Shown here: piece by piece, positions 26,170 through 35,791 of the stretch
Layout of the letters: every line of letters begins with the position of its first letter
Position numbering within the stretch: position 1 is the first letter of the stretch
Origin: Methylophaga sp.
Lineage (GTDB): Bacteria > Pseudomonadota > Gammaproteobacteria > Nitrosococcales > Methylophagaceae
DNA: 52,106 bases
Direction of reading: 5' to 3'
NCBI GenBank assembly: GCA_026988435.1
Contig: JALSLH010000050.1
Span: forward strand, 1-52,106
Translations under genes and position numbers: made by a program
Notes under the pieces: generated by a model
What the model was told of the DNA's origin: nothing
Seen by the model: only the letters and a program-made list of their open reading frames with translations
Database searches by the model: none

Positions 26170-29100
26170 ATGCTTGCTAAACTGATTCAATTTTCACTAA
26201 CACAACGTTTATTAATGTTGCTTGCTATTGTCGGCTTAATGGGCGCTGGTTGGAAAGCATTTAATGAAACGCCTATTGATGCTTTTCCTGATGTATCTAC
26301 AACACAGGTAAAGATCATTCTGAAAGCATCAGGCATGACACCGGAAGAGGTTGAGGTGCGTATTACGGCCCCGATTGAGATAGAAATGTTGGGTATCCCG
26401 AAACAACGGATGCTACGCTCTGTTGTGAAATATGGCTTAACCGATATTACCGTTGATTTTGAAGAAGGCACCGATATTTATTGGGCACGTCAACAAGTTT
26501 CAGAGCGGTTGGCAGGCATCAGTGATACCTTGCCTGCTGGTGTCACGGGTGGCTTGGCACCGATGACAACGCCATTAGGTGAAATGTTTATGTTCACTGT
26601 TGAAAGCGACACGATGGATCTGATCGATCGTCGTTTATTGCTTGATTGGGTTATTCGCCCTGCATTGCGTAGCGTATCCGGTGTGGCGGATGTCAATGCT
26701 CTAGGTGGTCGTGCAAAAACATTTCAAGTCACACCTAATCTTGCCAAATTACAATCTCGAAATATTAGCCTAGATGAATTAACGATGGCGCTTGAATTAA
26801 ATAATCGTAATGATGGTTCAGGTCGCCTAGATGATGGCGAAGAAGTGCTGTTAGTACGTGCCGAGGGGAGTATCCAAGAATTAGATGATTTGCGTGCTAT
26901 TGTGGTGAAGTCAGATCTCACTGAACCCGTTATGTTAGGTGATGTAGCTGAGGTGGGGATTGGTAGTGTAACGCGCTATGGTGCGGTTACAAAAGATGGT
27001 AAAGGTGAGGCGGTTCAAGGCTTGGTATTAGGCTTGCGTGGTGCCAATGCACGCGATGTGGTACGAGATATTGAGAAAACACTGGCTGATATTTCGGCAA
27101 GTTTGCCTGATGATGTGACGCTTGACGTGTTTTATAATCGTGGAGATTTAGTCTCAAAAGCAATTGGCACGGTGAGCAAGGCCTTGATCGAGGCCATTGT
27201 TTTGGTGCTGATTTTATTATTATTATTTTTAGGTAACTTGCGTGCGGCAACAACGGTTGCGTTAGTACTGCCATTGTCAGCCATGATTACCTTTATCATG
27301 ATGAAGCAATTCGGTTTGTCGGCAAATTTAATGAGTTTAGGCGGCTTGACGATTGCTATTGGTATGTTAGTTGATGCTGCAGTGGTGGTGGTTGAAAATA
27401 TAGTCTCGCAACTGGCGGATAAAGAAAAGGCCAAACTGTTACCACGATTGCATTTGATTTATCGCGCGGTTAAAAGTGTTTCTGTTCCTGTTACTTCCGG
27501 CATCGCGGTTATTATTATTGTATTTTTACCGTTGCTGACACTACAAGGCTTAGAGGGTAAGTTATTTATTCCTGTTGCATTAACCATTGTGTTTGCACTG
27601 AGCGGCTCGCTGCTTTTATCGTTAACGGTCATTCCCGTATTGGCATCTTATCTGTTGAAAGAAGTTTCTCATGAAGAACCTTGGTTGCCCAGAATGCTCA
27701 AGCGACTGTATGCCCCTATCTTAAATTGGTCTTTGGCACATGGTCGAATTGTTGTCCTGTTTGCTGTGTTATCGCTCATTTCTGCCGGTTATTTATACAC
27801 ACAAGTAGGTAAAAGTTTTATGCCGACGATGGATGAAGGTGATTTAATTGTGCAGTTAGAGAAATTACCTTCTATTACTTTAGATAGATCGATAGATTTA
27901 GATTTGCGCGTTGAACGGGCTATTTTAGATAATGTGTTTGAGGTGAGTAATATTGTGGCGCGCACCGGTGCAGACGAGCTGGGCTTAGATCCAATGGGAT
28001 TAAATGAAACCGATATGTTCTTGGTTTTAAAGCCAAGAGAGCAATGGAAAGTGAGCTCTAAAGAGGGGATTAAAGAACAAATTCGAACTGTTTTGTCACA
28101 ATTTCCAGGAATTGCATTTGGTTTTACCCAGCCTATTGAAATGCGTGTTTCTGAAATGTTGACAGGGGTACGAGGTGACTTGGCAATCAAAGTGTTTGGG
28201 GATGAAGGTGCCGAACTTAATAAATTAGCCACACATATCGTTGAGCTTGTTTCAACGATTGATGGCGCGGAAGATGTGATAACAGCACAAACAGAAGGAG
28301 CGCAATATTATCGTGTGGCAGTGGATAGATTAGCGGCAGGGCGTGTGGGGCTAACGGTAGAAGATATTATGCCGCAACTTCGTCTGTTAATTGAAGGTGC
28401 AGAGGTAGGCACAATCTATCAAGGGGCTAGGCGTACACCGTTAATCGTAAAAGGTGATGAGGCATTACGTTTATCTCCTGCAAAATTTGCTAATATCAGG
28501 CTGACCTTAACAAATGGCGAAAAAATACCTTTATCACGAATAGCTGAGTTAGAGCGAATTGAAGGCCCGGTATCAATTAAACGTGAAACAGGCAAGAGAA
28601 TGTCAGTTGTGGTTGCCAATGTGGGCGGTCGTGATCTGGTGAGTTTTGTGGAAGAAGCCAAGCAAAAAGTGGCCGATAATATCGATTTGCCAATAGGTTA
28701 TTCAGTCGCATGGGGCGGACAATTTGAAAATCAACAGCGTGCGGCACGCACATTGGCGATTGTGGTGCCTGTTGCACTGCTATTGATCTTTCTTTTATTA
28801 TTTTCAACCTTCCAATCAATTCGACAAGCACTTTTAGTGTTAAGTAATGTGCCTTTTGCAATGGTAGGTGGCATTGTTGCTTTATGGTTGACGGGGGAAT
28901 ATCTATCTGTACCGGCATCTGTTGGTTTTATCGCTTTATTAGGCATAGCCGTGCTTAACGGCATTGTAATGGTCAGTTATTTTAATGACTTAAATGCGTT
29001 AGGCATGAAAATAGACGAGATCGTGCGAGAGGGAGCCATGAGACGATTAAGACCCGTGTTGATGACGGCGACGATTGCAGCATTTGGCCTCGTTCCCTTG

Positions 29101-29256
29101 TTGTTTGCTACCGGGCCAGGTTCAGAGATTCAAAGACCCTTAGCAATTGTTGTGATTGGTGGCTTATTTAGTGCAACGGTGCTGACCTTAATCTTGCTCC
29201 CGTTATTATTTAGGCGTTTTGGGATTGTTGCCACGAAAATGGAGAAAGTCACATGA
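26170..29256 (+). CDS. Heavy-metal RND efflux pump (CusA/CzcA family)
   Basis: A 1028-residue inner-membrane proton-driven exporter with twelve transmembrane helices and two large periplasmic loops. The opening FSLTQRLLMLLAIV and NETPIDAFPDVSTTQVKI are HME-RND hallmarks. The helix-4 motif AIGMLVDAAVVVVEN (residues 396-410) resembles monovalent (Cus) pumps, while FTQPIEMRVSEMLTGVRGDL and GKRMSVVVANVGGRDLVSFV resemble Czc pumps, so the substrate (Cu/Ag versus Co/Zn/Cd) is undecided. The DUF3240 gene starts within its stop codon. Confidence 0.93.
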   Translation: MLAKLIQFSLTQRLLMLLAIVGLMGAGWKAFNETPIDAFPDVSTTQVKIILKASGMTPEEVEVRITAPIEIEMLGIPKQRMLRSVVKYGLTDITVDFEEGTDIYWARQQVSERLAGISDTLPAGVTGGLAPMTTPLGEMFMFTVESDTMDLIDRRLLLDWVIRPALRSVSGVADVNALGGRAKTFQVTPNLAKLQSRNISLDELTMALELNNRNDGSGRLDDGEEVLLVRAEGSIQELDDLRAIVVKSDLTEPVMLGDVAEVGIGSVTRYGAVTKDGKGEAVQGLVLGLRGANARDVVRDIEKTLADISASLPDDVTLDVFYNRGDLVSKAIGTVSKALIEAIVLVLILLLLFLGNLRAATTVALVLPLSAMITFIMMKQFGLSANLMSLGGLTIAIGMLVDAAVVVVENIVSQLADKEKAKLLPRLHLIYRAVKSVSVPVTSGIAVIIIVFLPLLTLQGLEGKLFIPVALTIVFALSGSLLLSLTVIPVLASYLLKEVSHEEPWLPRMLKRLYAPILNWSLAHGRIVVLFAVLSLISAGYLYTQVGKSFMPTMDEGDLIVQLEKLPSITLDRSIDLDLRVERAILDNVFEVSNIVARTGADELGLDPMGLNETDMFLVLKPREQWKVSSKEGIKEQIRTVLSQFPGIAFGFTQPIEMRVSEMLTGVRGDLAIKVFGDEGAELNKLATHIVELVSTIDGAEDVITAQTEGAQYYRVAVDRLAAGRVGLTVEDIMPQLRLLIEGAEVGTIYQGARRTPLIVKGDEALRLSPAKFANIRLTLTNGEKIPLSRIAELERIEGPVSIKRETGKRMSVVVANVGGRDLVSFVEEAKQKVADNIDLPIGYSVAWGGQFENQQRAARTLAIVVPVALLLIFLLLFSTFQSIRQALLVLSNVPFAMVGGIVALWLTGEYLSVPASVGFIALLGIAVLNGIVMVSYFNDLNALGMKIDEIVREGAMRRLRPVLMTATIAAFGLVPLLFATGPGSEIQRPLAIVVIGGLFSATVLTLILLPLLFRRFGIVATKMEKVT

Positions 29257-29543
29257 TGTTATTAACCATTATTGCCCCCCCTAAGATGGAGGAGTCCCTA
29301 GTCGATTGGTTGCTAGTTCAAACAGATATTAAGGGATTCACATCGCAAGTAGCATATGGGCATGGCAGTGGCCATGAAATGAGCTTGGCTGAACAAGTAA
29401 GTGGCCGTAGACGACAGGTTACCTTCATGATCGAGTTAGAGAAAATAAGAGCGGAATCTATACTCGTCGATCTTAAACAACACTTTTTGGGTACAGGCTT
29501 GTATTATTGGCTAGTGCCGATATCAGTAAGTGGTAGCGTTTGA
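29253..29543 (+). CDS. DUF3240 small protein, partner of the metal efflux pump
   Basis: A 96-residue ferredoxin-fold-like protein of DUF3240, a family repeatedly found beside CusA/CzcA pumps; its role is unknown, perhaps metal sensing like PII-related CutA. Its family features are PPKMEESLVDWLL, GFTSQVAYGHGSGHEMSLAEQVSGRRRQ and a C-terminal strand YYWLVPISVSG. The ATG overlaps the pump's TGA by 4 bases; a second ATG directly follows and either could serve. Translational coupling to the pump supports a shared function. Confidence 0.85.
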   Translation: MMLLTIIAPPKMEESLVDWLLVQTDIKGFTSQVAYGHGSGHEMSLAEQVSGRRRQVTFMIELEKIRAESILVDLKQHFLGTGLYYWLVPISVSGSV

Positions 29544-29610
29544 TTGAACGAAATAAAACGTAATAGGGTTGTTATAGAAAATTAATATAAATAAGAGTTT
29601 ATCCATCATT

Positions 29611-30879
29611 ATGTCATTTAAAAATAAAATATCGTTATTATTATTTGTTGCTGGAACAGGTTTTTCATCTGTTGTTTCAGCTGAAATGATGCCGTTAGCA
29701 TATTCGTCATCGGTCACATTGTCGTCGCTCACTCAATTTGTCTATGATCATCATCCGATGCGTCATAATGAATTAGCGAGAGAGCAACAAGCAAATGCAA
29801 ATACTGAACTAGCAGAAGCAACATTTGCTGGTTCAAAGACGGTTAATTTACGACATCAAAATGATTTTGTAGGCAGTAGTGATGGTTTGCAAGAATGGGA
29901 AGCCAGTGTGAATATGCCATTATGGCTATCAGGTCAAAAACAAACACAATTACAACTATCAGAAAAAATATTAGCGGAGTTGCCCGCCTATCAACAACAA
30001 ATACGATTAGAGGCATCGGCAATAGTTCGTGAACTGATTTGGCATATTATCAGAACAAATAATGCTACCAAACAAGCGTATCAAGTTTGGCAAACGGCAA
30101 AAAAATTAGAAAGTGATGTTATTGCGCGCGTTAAAGCAGGGGAACTAGCGGGAGCAGAACAGCTATTAGCGAATACAAATGCATTAGAAATGCATAGTAA
30201 GTATGTATTGGCTCAGGCAGAGTTAGAGCATGCTTTAACCAGTTACCGTCGTTTAACAGACGCACAAACATTGCCAAAAGAATTTGAAGAGTCTTTATCT
30301 ACCGTTGCTTCAAATGATGGTGAGCATCACTCAACAAGACAAATTAGGCCTGATCATCCATTATTAATGGTTTGGGACCAGAGAATAGACACGCTACGAG
30401 CTAAACAAGATATTGCCTATTTTGAAGGGGCTTCAAATCCGGTTGTATCGGTTGGCGTAAGGAGTGAGCGTGGTGATCGATCAGAAAAGTTTAATAATAG
30501 TATCGGTGTAGGTATTAGTTTAGCCTTAGATGATACCGTTTATCGTAAACCTGCCGTGGCAAATGCGGCAAAAGCGTTGGCTGATGCTGAGATGACACGG
30601 ATACAATTAGAACGCGATCTGAATATTACAGTATTTTCTCAATTACATGACCTTGAAACCAAGCAACAGCAGCTTAAATTAGTTTTAGAACAAGATGCAA
30701 CAACACTAAAATATCTGACACTTCAGCAACGTGCGTTTGATCTGGGGGAAATTGATTTAGTCAGCTTGTTGCGTACTCAAGCGCTTGCTACTGAATCGCA
30801 CAACCGAAAATTAGCACTTGAAATTGAAATTAAATATTTAATCGCAACAGTCAACCAAGCCGTAGGTGTGACGCTGTAG
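29611..30879 (+). CDS. TolC-family outer-membrane channel
   Basis: A 422-residue outer-membrane efflux protein completing the tripartite pump. The signal peptide ends near SVVSAEM. Two repeats of long helices are present, with the first ATFAGSKTVNLRHQNDF... region forming strands and the later half NPVVSVGVRSERGD and NNSIGVGISLALDD forming the second strand pair, as in TolC. The conserved EIDLVSLLRTQALATES segment lies near the C-terminus. It follows DUF3240 by 67 bases on the same strand. In many Czc systems the channel gene comes first (czcC), so the order here is a local variant. Confidence 0.88.
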   Translation: MSFKNKISLLLFVAGTGFSSVVSAEMMPLAYSSSVTLSSLTQFVYDHHPMRHNELAREQQANANTELAEATFAGSKTVNLRHQNDFVGSSDGLQEWEASVNMPLWLSGQKQTQLQLSEKILAELPAYQQQIRLEASAIVRELIWHIIRTNNATKQAYQVWQTAKKLESDVIARVKAGELAGAEQLLANTNALEMHSKYVLAQAELEHALTSYRRLTDAQTLPKEFEESLSTVASNDGEHHSTRQIRPDHPLLMVWDQRIDTLRAKQDIAYFEGASNPVVSVGVRSERGDRSEKFNNSIGVGISLALDDTVYRKPAVANAAKALADAEMTRIQLERDLNITVFSQLHDLETKQQQLKLVLEQDATTLKYLTLQQRAFDLGEIDLVSLLRTQALATESHNRKLALEIEIKYLIATVNQAVGVTL

Positions 30880-30943
30880 CATGTAAAATGGTCTAAAACT
30901 GTTATTATGCCTCGATGGATTAAAAATATTTAAGGCATTAGCT

Positions 30944-33703
30944 ATGAAAACAGTTGTTTTATCTATACTGGGCTTGATTATTGGTGCAGCTGTAGCTGAG
31001 GAAGAAGGCTTAGTTTTAGGTCTATTTATTGGCTTGGCGTTTGGAATGATTTTTTCATTAAAAAGCCGAGTTGCTGAATTAGAGCAAGCTTTGCTTAAAA
31101 TGAAGAAGCCAGTAGATGCGCCTGTTAGATACCAGCCTAAAACAACAATAGAAGCTTCACCAGCTAATTCTTCTGGACAGACCCAAAGTACAAACACAGT
31201 CGCTCATGCTGAGAATTCTGATTATGCTGAAATTATTGAAGCATTACAGTTTGACGAAGCGACACAGCTTGAGTCAGTAGAGACTACGGCACAACAAAAA
31301 ATAGCAGAAGCTCGCCCCGAAATTGTTGAGCAGGATGTTGCTGAAAAAATCTTCCATAAAGTAAAAAACTTTTTCACCACGGGCAATGTGGTCGTTAAAG
31401 TCGGCGCCATTGTATTGTTCTTTGGCGTGGCATTTCTCCTGAAATATGCCGCTGAAAGAAGTATGTTCCCAATCGAATTACGCTTGTTAATAGTGGCCGC
31501 TTTTGGCGTTGCTATACTGGTCATTGGTTGGCGTTTGCGTGATGAACGATTGGAATATGGTTTGATATTACAAGGTGCCGGTGTCGGTTTGTTATATTTA
31601 ACCGTGTTTGCGGCTAGCAAGTTTTATCACGTATTGCCCATGGTTGTGACCTTTGCAGTTATGTTGCTTTTGGTCGCATTATCAGGCTGGTTAGCCATTA
31701 AACAAGATGCTAAATCGTTGGCTGTTTTCGGTGCGGTGGGTGGTTTTTTAGCACCAGTATTAATGTCAACAGGTGGCGGTAGTCATATTGTCTTGTTCTC
31801 GTATTACGCTTTATTAAATGTAGGCATATTAGGCATTGCTTGGTTTAAATCATGGCGTTTTCTAAATCTTATTGGTTTTGTTTTCACCTTTATTATTAGT
31901 GCCGCTTGGGGTTATAAGGCATATCAGCCCGAGCATTTTGTCTCGACCGAATTTTTCTTAATTCTATTCTTCTTTTTCTTCCTTGCCATTTCGGTATTAT
32001 TCGCCTTTAAAGAAGCACCTAAATTAAAACCCTATGTTGATGGCACGATAGTGTTTGGTTTGCCTTTGGTTGCTTTTGCATTGCAAGGTGAACTGGTTGA
32101 ACCGTATGAATATGGTGATGCGATAACAGCCATTGCATTGGCTGTTATCTATTTAGTATTAGCCAAACGCTTGTGGTTACCAGAGAAAAAAGGCGTACGT
32201 TTATTAGCTGAATCATTCTTAGCTTTAGGTATTACCTTTGCTAGTTTGGCTGTACCGTTATTATTAGACGGACGGTGGACAGCGGCGATCTGGTCATTAG
32301 AAGGGGCGGCTTTGGTGTGGATTGGGTTACGTCAATCACATATTGTGTCACGAGGCTTTGGTCTATTACTTTCAATAGGAGCAGGGTTAGCCTTTATCTC
32401 AGAAAACTATCACCATTTGGCTGATAGTTTGCCTATTCTGAATAGTGCGTTTCTTGGCATGGTTTTAGTCAGTTTGTCGGGCGTGTTCATTGCCTATCTT
32501 TACGATAAATATCGACAAAACTGTTATCAATTTGAACGCGATCTACCTATATCTACAATAATGGTTATATGGGGGTTATTCTGGTGGTTTATTGCCGGCA
32601 TGGCCGAAATAAGCCACTTTGTTGCCAGCCGATTTAGTTATCAAGAGCATTCAGTACTGTTATTTATTGCAGTAAGCAGTTTTGTGCAGGCAGTTATCAG
32701 TCACAAACTTTCATGGTCAAAAATTTCTTTATCATTTATTTTAATCACTCCGATAATGCTTATCTTGTTGCTCTTCTCAGCTGCCGATAGTGCCCATTAC
32801 GGCCCCTTTAGAAGCCTAGGCTATTTAGCATGGCCAGCCATTTTATTTATTCACTTTTTAGCATTATGCAGAAAGCAGAAAGCGTGGTCTCAAATAATTT
32901 TAACTTGTTGGCACGCTACGGGTGTTGTGGTCATCGCTCTGCTTATTATATTGTTCATTCAAAGAGGCTTTTATCTAGCATGGCTTGATGGCGCGATGCG
33001 ATCAAGCGTGTGGCAGGGGAGTGCAAACGCACTTGCTATGGTGATCGCGGCCGCCGCTTTAATGAAGTACGGGAAATTGCTTAGATGGCCCATTAATGTA
33101 TTTAAAAAGGCTTATTATTCTTGGGGACTGTTGCCGGTCATGCTGTCCTTAATAGTATGGTTTATTAGTGTTGCTGATAAATCAGGTGTTACCGATTTAA
33201 TAGGTTATATTCCTGTGTTCAACCCACTTGATATCGTGCAAGCGTTAACGATTGCTGTCGTAGTTGCTTGGTTATTGTTTATTAATAAATCAAAAGAAAC
33301 TCAACTCATCACAATGCCGAAGGTATTTATATATGGGGTGGCGGGTCTTATGAGCTTTGTGTGGCTTAATATGGTCATCGCCCGCTCGGTGCATTTCTTT
33401 TTCCAAGTGCCATATAGAAGTTATGACTTGATGAATTCAACGGTTTTCCAATCAACAACGTCCATTGTGTGGAGTGTGATTGCGGTGATCTTGATGACGA
33501 TTGCATCTAAAAAATCAATACGACTATTTTGGTTTGTCGGAGCAGGATTGTTAGCCCTTGTGGTTATTAAATTATTCTTTATAGATTTAGCTGAGAGTGG
33601 CTCAATATCACGTATTATTTCATTCTTATTTGTGGGCGTAGTGATGCTGGCAATTGGTTATTTATCACCATTACCACCGAAGAAAGAAGCGCTTACGCAA
33701 TGA
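30944..33703 (+). CDS. DUF2339 polytopic membrane protein
   Basis: A 919-residue membrane protein of DUF2339. An N-terminal helix and short coiled coil (SRVAELEQALLK) precede a low-complexity linker (45-125), then about twenty or more hydrophobic helices from residue 145 onwards, starting with VVVKVGAIVLFFGVAFLLKYAAERS and GWRLRDERLEYGLILQGAGVG, both conserved in the family. The function is unknown; a role in cell-envelope lipid or glycan transport has been guessed from topology only. It heads a five-gene unit with four small membrane proteins, and its TGA overlaps the next ATG. Confidence 0.85.
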   Translation: MKTVVLSILGLIIGAAVAEEEGLVLGLFIGLAFGMIFSLKSRVAELEQALLKMKKPVDAPVRYQPKTTIEASPANSSGQTQSTNTVAHAENSDYAEIIEALQFDEATQLESVETTAQQKIAEARPEIVEQDVAEKIFHKVKNFFTTGNVVVKVGAIVLFFGVAFLLKYAAERSMFPIELRLLIVAAFGVAILVIGWRLRDERLEYGLILQGAGVGLLYLTVFAASKFYHVLPMVVTFAVMLLLVALSGWLAIKQDAKSLAVFGAVGGFLAPVLMSTGGGSHIVLFSYYALLNVGILGIAWFKSWRFLNLIGFVFTFIISAAWGYKAYQPEHFVSTEFFLILFFFFFLAISVLFAFKEAPKLKPYVDGTIVFGLPLVAFALQGELVEPYEYGDAITAIALAVIYLVLAKRLWLPEKKGVRLLAESFLALGITFASLAVPLLLDGRWTAAIWSLEGAALVWIGLRQSHIVSRGFGLLLSIGAGLAFISENYHHLADSLPILNSAFLGMVLVSLSGVFIAYLYDKYRQNCYQFERDLPISTIMVIWGLFWWFIAGMAEISHFVASRFSYQEHSVLLFIAVSSFVQAVISHKLSWSKISLSFILITPIMLILLLFSAADSAHYGPFRSLGYLAWPAILFIHFLALCRKQKAWSQIILTCWHATGVVVIALLIILFIQRGFYLAWLDGAMRSSVWQGSANALAMVIAAAALMKYGKLLRWPINVFKKAYYSWGLLPVMLSLIVWFISVADKSGVTDLIGYIPVFNPLDIVQALTIAVVVAWLLFINKSKETQLITMPKVFIYGVAGLMSFVWLNMVIARSVHFFFQVPYRSYDLMNSTVFQSTTSIVWSVIAVILMTIASKKSIRLFWFVGAGLLALVVIKLFFIDLAESGSISRIISFLFVGVVMLAIGYLSPLPPKKEALTQ

Positions 33704-34083
33704 GACTAGTTAAATTTATTGTAGGTTTATTGCTACTATCACTATCATCTGCGGTGTTTGCTCATGGTGGTGCAGGGTTAGAAACAGCGGTTATTTGGTT
33801 TTATACTTTACTTGTTATTATGCATGGTGCGCTGGTTTTATTATTACGAAATATGATGTTATACAAATATTTGTGGCTAGTGATTGTTTCGTTATTATTT
33901 AGTGTGGCAGCAGTGGTGTTATGGATAATGCTACTTTCAATTATAAAAAATAATGTTCTCACTTTGTTTGTCGCCTCAATTTTTGGATTATTTGTTTATT
34001 TGGCGATTGTTATATGGGCAGTAATTACACCTATACAACAGTTTAGAAAGTTACAAAAGGGCGAATCAAATGAATCTTCTTAA
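33700..34083 (+). CDS. Small membrane protein, first of three paralogues
   Basis: A 127-residue protein with a cleavable-looking signal peptide (FIVGLLLLSLSSAVFAHGG) and three further hydrophobic helices, ending with the short basic tail TPIQQFRKLQKGE. I do not recognise a family. Its plan of signal peptide, three helices and a Gln/Arg-rich end is shared with the third member, and more weakly with the second, suggesting tandem duplication. It overlaps the DUF2339 stop by 4 bases, so the two are co-translated. Function unknown. Confidence 0.65.
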   Translation: MRLVKFIVGLLLLSLSSAVFAHGGAGLETAVIWFYTLLVIMHGALVLLLRNMMLYKYLWLVIVSLLFSVAAVVLWIMLLSIIKNNVLTLFVASIFGLFVYLAIVIWAVITPIQQFRKLQKGESNESS

Positions 34084-34477
34084 AGCAAGTATTGGGCTAG
34101 TATTAATATCCGTATCTTCATTAGCCTTTGCATTGGGTGGCATATCAGGCGCATTAGACTTTATAGATTCTTTAATGTTAATAATACTGATAATCACAGT
34201 TATTATTCACGCTTTAGTTGTATTCTTTAAGTGTAAAAACAATACACTCAAGCAGAAGGCAATCATTGCTACATCTTTTTTGTTTAGTGCGTTGACAATA
34301 ATGTTCTGGCTTATTCAGTTTCTAAATAATATTGCTAATAGTCTCTATTATTCATGGCCAAACTATTATGGGGGAGTATTACTTCCTGTCATTTTAATTC
34401 TTCTATTGATAATTATTGTTTGGACACTGAAAATGACACTACAGCAGTATAGTTATTCAAATGATAATACTGATTGA
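34070..34477 (+). CDS. Small membrane protein, second of three paralogues
   Basis: A 135-residue protein, signal-like N-terminus IGLVLISVSSLAFALGG and three hydrophobic helices, with a C-terminal LKMTLQQYSYSND that matches the polar tail of its neighbours in position. It overlaps the upstream gene by 14 bases; AAGGGCGA lies at suitable distance before its ATG. Identity with the other two is low, so paralogy is inferred from topology, the SLAFA-type cleavage region and adjacency. Confidence 0.6.
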   Translation: MNLLKASIGLVLISVSSLAFALGGISGALDFIDSLMLIILIITVIIHALVVFFKCKNNTLKQKAIIATSFLFSALTIMFWLIQFLNNIANSLYYSWPNYYGGVLLPVILILLLIIIVWTLKMTLQQYSYSNDNTD

Positions 34478-34480
34478 AAT

Positions 34481-34948
34481 ATGAAGCTAATTAAATATAC
34501 CTTATGGTTATTATTACTTTTACCATCATTAGCCTTTGCGCATGGTATTCCCGTGGAAGCAATGGTAGTGATTTTGGTTGTTTGGCCAATGCTAATTTCT
34601 GCGGTGTATGGCTTGATAGTTTTGTTTTTACGCTGGAAACAATTTTTTAAATATCAGTGGATAATGATTATTTCTTATATTTTATCTTTAGCTACATTAG
34701 GCTTGCTTGCTGTTTCGGTAACTGTATTTGGTTCTGTGATATTGGCGTTGATATCAGATGAACAAAATTATTTTTCAGAGCATTTTATGCAGCTATTTCT
34801 TTTATTTCTGGTAGTCATTCTTCACCTAGGGATTGAAGTTTGGCTTTTTAGAGCACCGATTAAGCAATACAGACAGTTAACAGGGAAAACGAATGAAGAG
34901 ATAAGATCTATTAATCATGCTTTAGGCATTAAAGATAATGAAGGATAA
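34481..34948 (+). CDS. Small membrane protein, third of three paralogues
   Basis: A 155-residue protein with signal peptide YTLWLLLLLPSLAFAHGI, three more helices, and the tail RAPIKQYRQLTGKTNEEIRS. The AHG after the cleavage region and the PIKQYRQL tail match AHGG and PIQQFRKL of the first member, which is the best evidence for duplication. It starts 3 bases after the second gene. Function unknown; probably acts in the envelope with the DUF2339 protein. Confidence 0.65.
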   Translation: MKLIKYTLWLLLLLPSLAFAHGIPVEAMVVILVVWPMLISAVYGLIVLFLRWKQFFKYQWIMIISYILSLATLGLLAVSVTVFGSVILALISDEQNYFSEHFMQLFLLFLVVILHLGIEVWLFRAPIKQYRQLTGKTNEEIRSINHALGIKDNEG

Positions 34949-34951
34949 AAA

Positions 34952-35152
34952 ATGAAAACAATTACATTGCTTTGTGCGGTTTTATGGGCGCTCAGGTCCT
35001 TGTTTAATCTATATGGTATAACGTTTGGTGATTATACTATTTCAATATTATTTTCCGAATCACCGATGTATGCATTTGAAACAATCGCTTGGTTTTTAGC
35101 AGATTGTGCGACAAGCATATTTTTCTTTGTGCTTTGGACTAAACAAAATTGA
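34952..35152 (+). CDS. Small hydrophobic membrane protein, unknown
   Basis: A 66-residue protein with two hydrophobic segments and no recognised domain. It starts 3 bases after the previous gene, with GAAGGA at good distance before its ATG, which supports it being expressed as the last gene of the DUF2339 unit. It lacks the signal peptide and basic tail of the three preceding proteins, so it is not an obvious fourth paralogue. Confidence 0.55.
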   Translation: MKTITLLCAVLWALRSLFNLYGITFGDYTISILFSESPMYAFETIAWFLADCATSIFFFVLWTKQN

Positions 35153-35158
35153 TTTCGC

Positions 35159-35186
35159 TTGAGTCCTTACTTATTTAACGTAGAAT
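35159..35186 (+). promoter_or_regulatory. Putative sigma-70 promoter of ubiK-ppnP
   Basis: TTGAGT (35159-35164) and TAGAAT (35181-35186) with a 16-base spacer, placed 28 bases before the ubiK start. Prediction by eye. Confidence 0.4.
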
Positions 35187-35213
35187 AGGATGCGACAGTC
35201 AATGGAGGAAAGT

Positions 35214-35453
35214 ATGCTAGATACAAAAAAAATTGAAGAAGTCATACAAACAATCAGCGATGCTATGCCATCGGGTTTAACAGGTTTGCAAGCAGATGTT
35301 GAAAAGAATGTGCGCGCTGCGATGAGTGCAACCTTTGCTAAATTAGATTTGGTGACACGTGAAGAGTTTGATGTGCAAACCCAAGTATTACATCGTACCC
35401 GTGAGAAGTTAGAGGCGCTTGAAAAACGTGTTGCCGAATTAGAAGGTAAGTAA
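35214..35453 (+). CDS. ubiK: Ubiquinone biosynthesis accessory factor UbiK (BMFP/YqiC)
   Basis: A 79-residue protein of the BMFP/DUF526 family, which binds membranes and with UbiJ supports ubiquinone assembly in the Ubi complex. [20 protein letters not shown] and the C-terminal trimeric coiled coil [20 protein letters not shown] are family-typical. I chose ATG 35214 because GGAGGAA lies just upstream and homologues begin at this Met; an in-frame ATG at 35190 lacks a site. Its TAA overlaps the ATG of ppnP (TAATG). Confidence 0.9.
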   Translation: MLDTKKIEEVIQTISDAMPSGLTGLQADVEKNVRAAMSATFAKLDLVTREEFDVQTQVLHRTREKLEALEKRVAELEGK

Positions 35454-35767
35454 TGTCTGAATTTAATAATGTAAGCATTACCCGTGAAGCCAATGTTTAT
35501 TTTGATGGCAATGTCACCAGCCGAACAGTCACTTTTGCTGATGGCACCACAAAAACACTGGGTATTATGATGCCGGGCGAATACACTTTTGGTACAGAAA
35601 AAGCCGAGTTGATGGAAATTTTAGCCGGCGAATTAGTTTATAGACTAGATGGCAGTGATAAGTGGATCGCTATCAAAGGTGGTGAACAATTTAATGTGCC
35701 TGCAGATTCATCATTTGATTTAAAAGTAAGTAAATTAGCGGATTATTGTTGTTCTTATATTGATTAG
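35453..35767 (+). CDS. ppnP: Pyrimidine/purine nucleoside phosphorylase PpnP
   Basis: A 104-residue cupin of the DUF1255/YaiE family, shown in E. coli to phosphorolyse many nucleosides to free base and ribose-1-phosphate. Typical segments are [33 protein letters not shown] and the closing [17 protein letters not shown]. Length matches the family (94-105). Overlaps ubiK by one base. Confidence 0.92.
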   Translation: MSEFNNVSITREANVYFDGNVTSRTVTFADGTTKTLGIMMPGEYTFGTEKAELMEILAGELVYRLDGSDKWIAIKGGEQFNVPADSSFDLKVSKLADYCCSYID

Positions 35768-35791
35768 AATGACTTCCAAGGATGGTGATTA

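Noticed and set aside
27132..27434. Minus-strand frames opposite the RND pump gene
   Set aside because: Shadows of a strongly conserved gene on the plus strand, with low-complexity translations.
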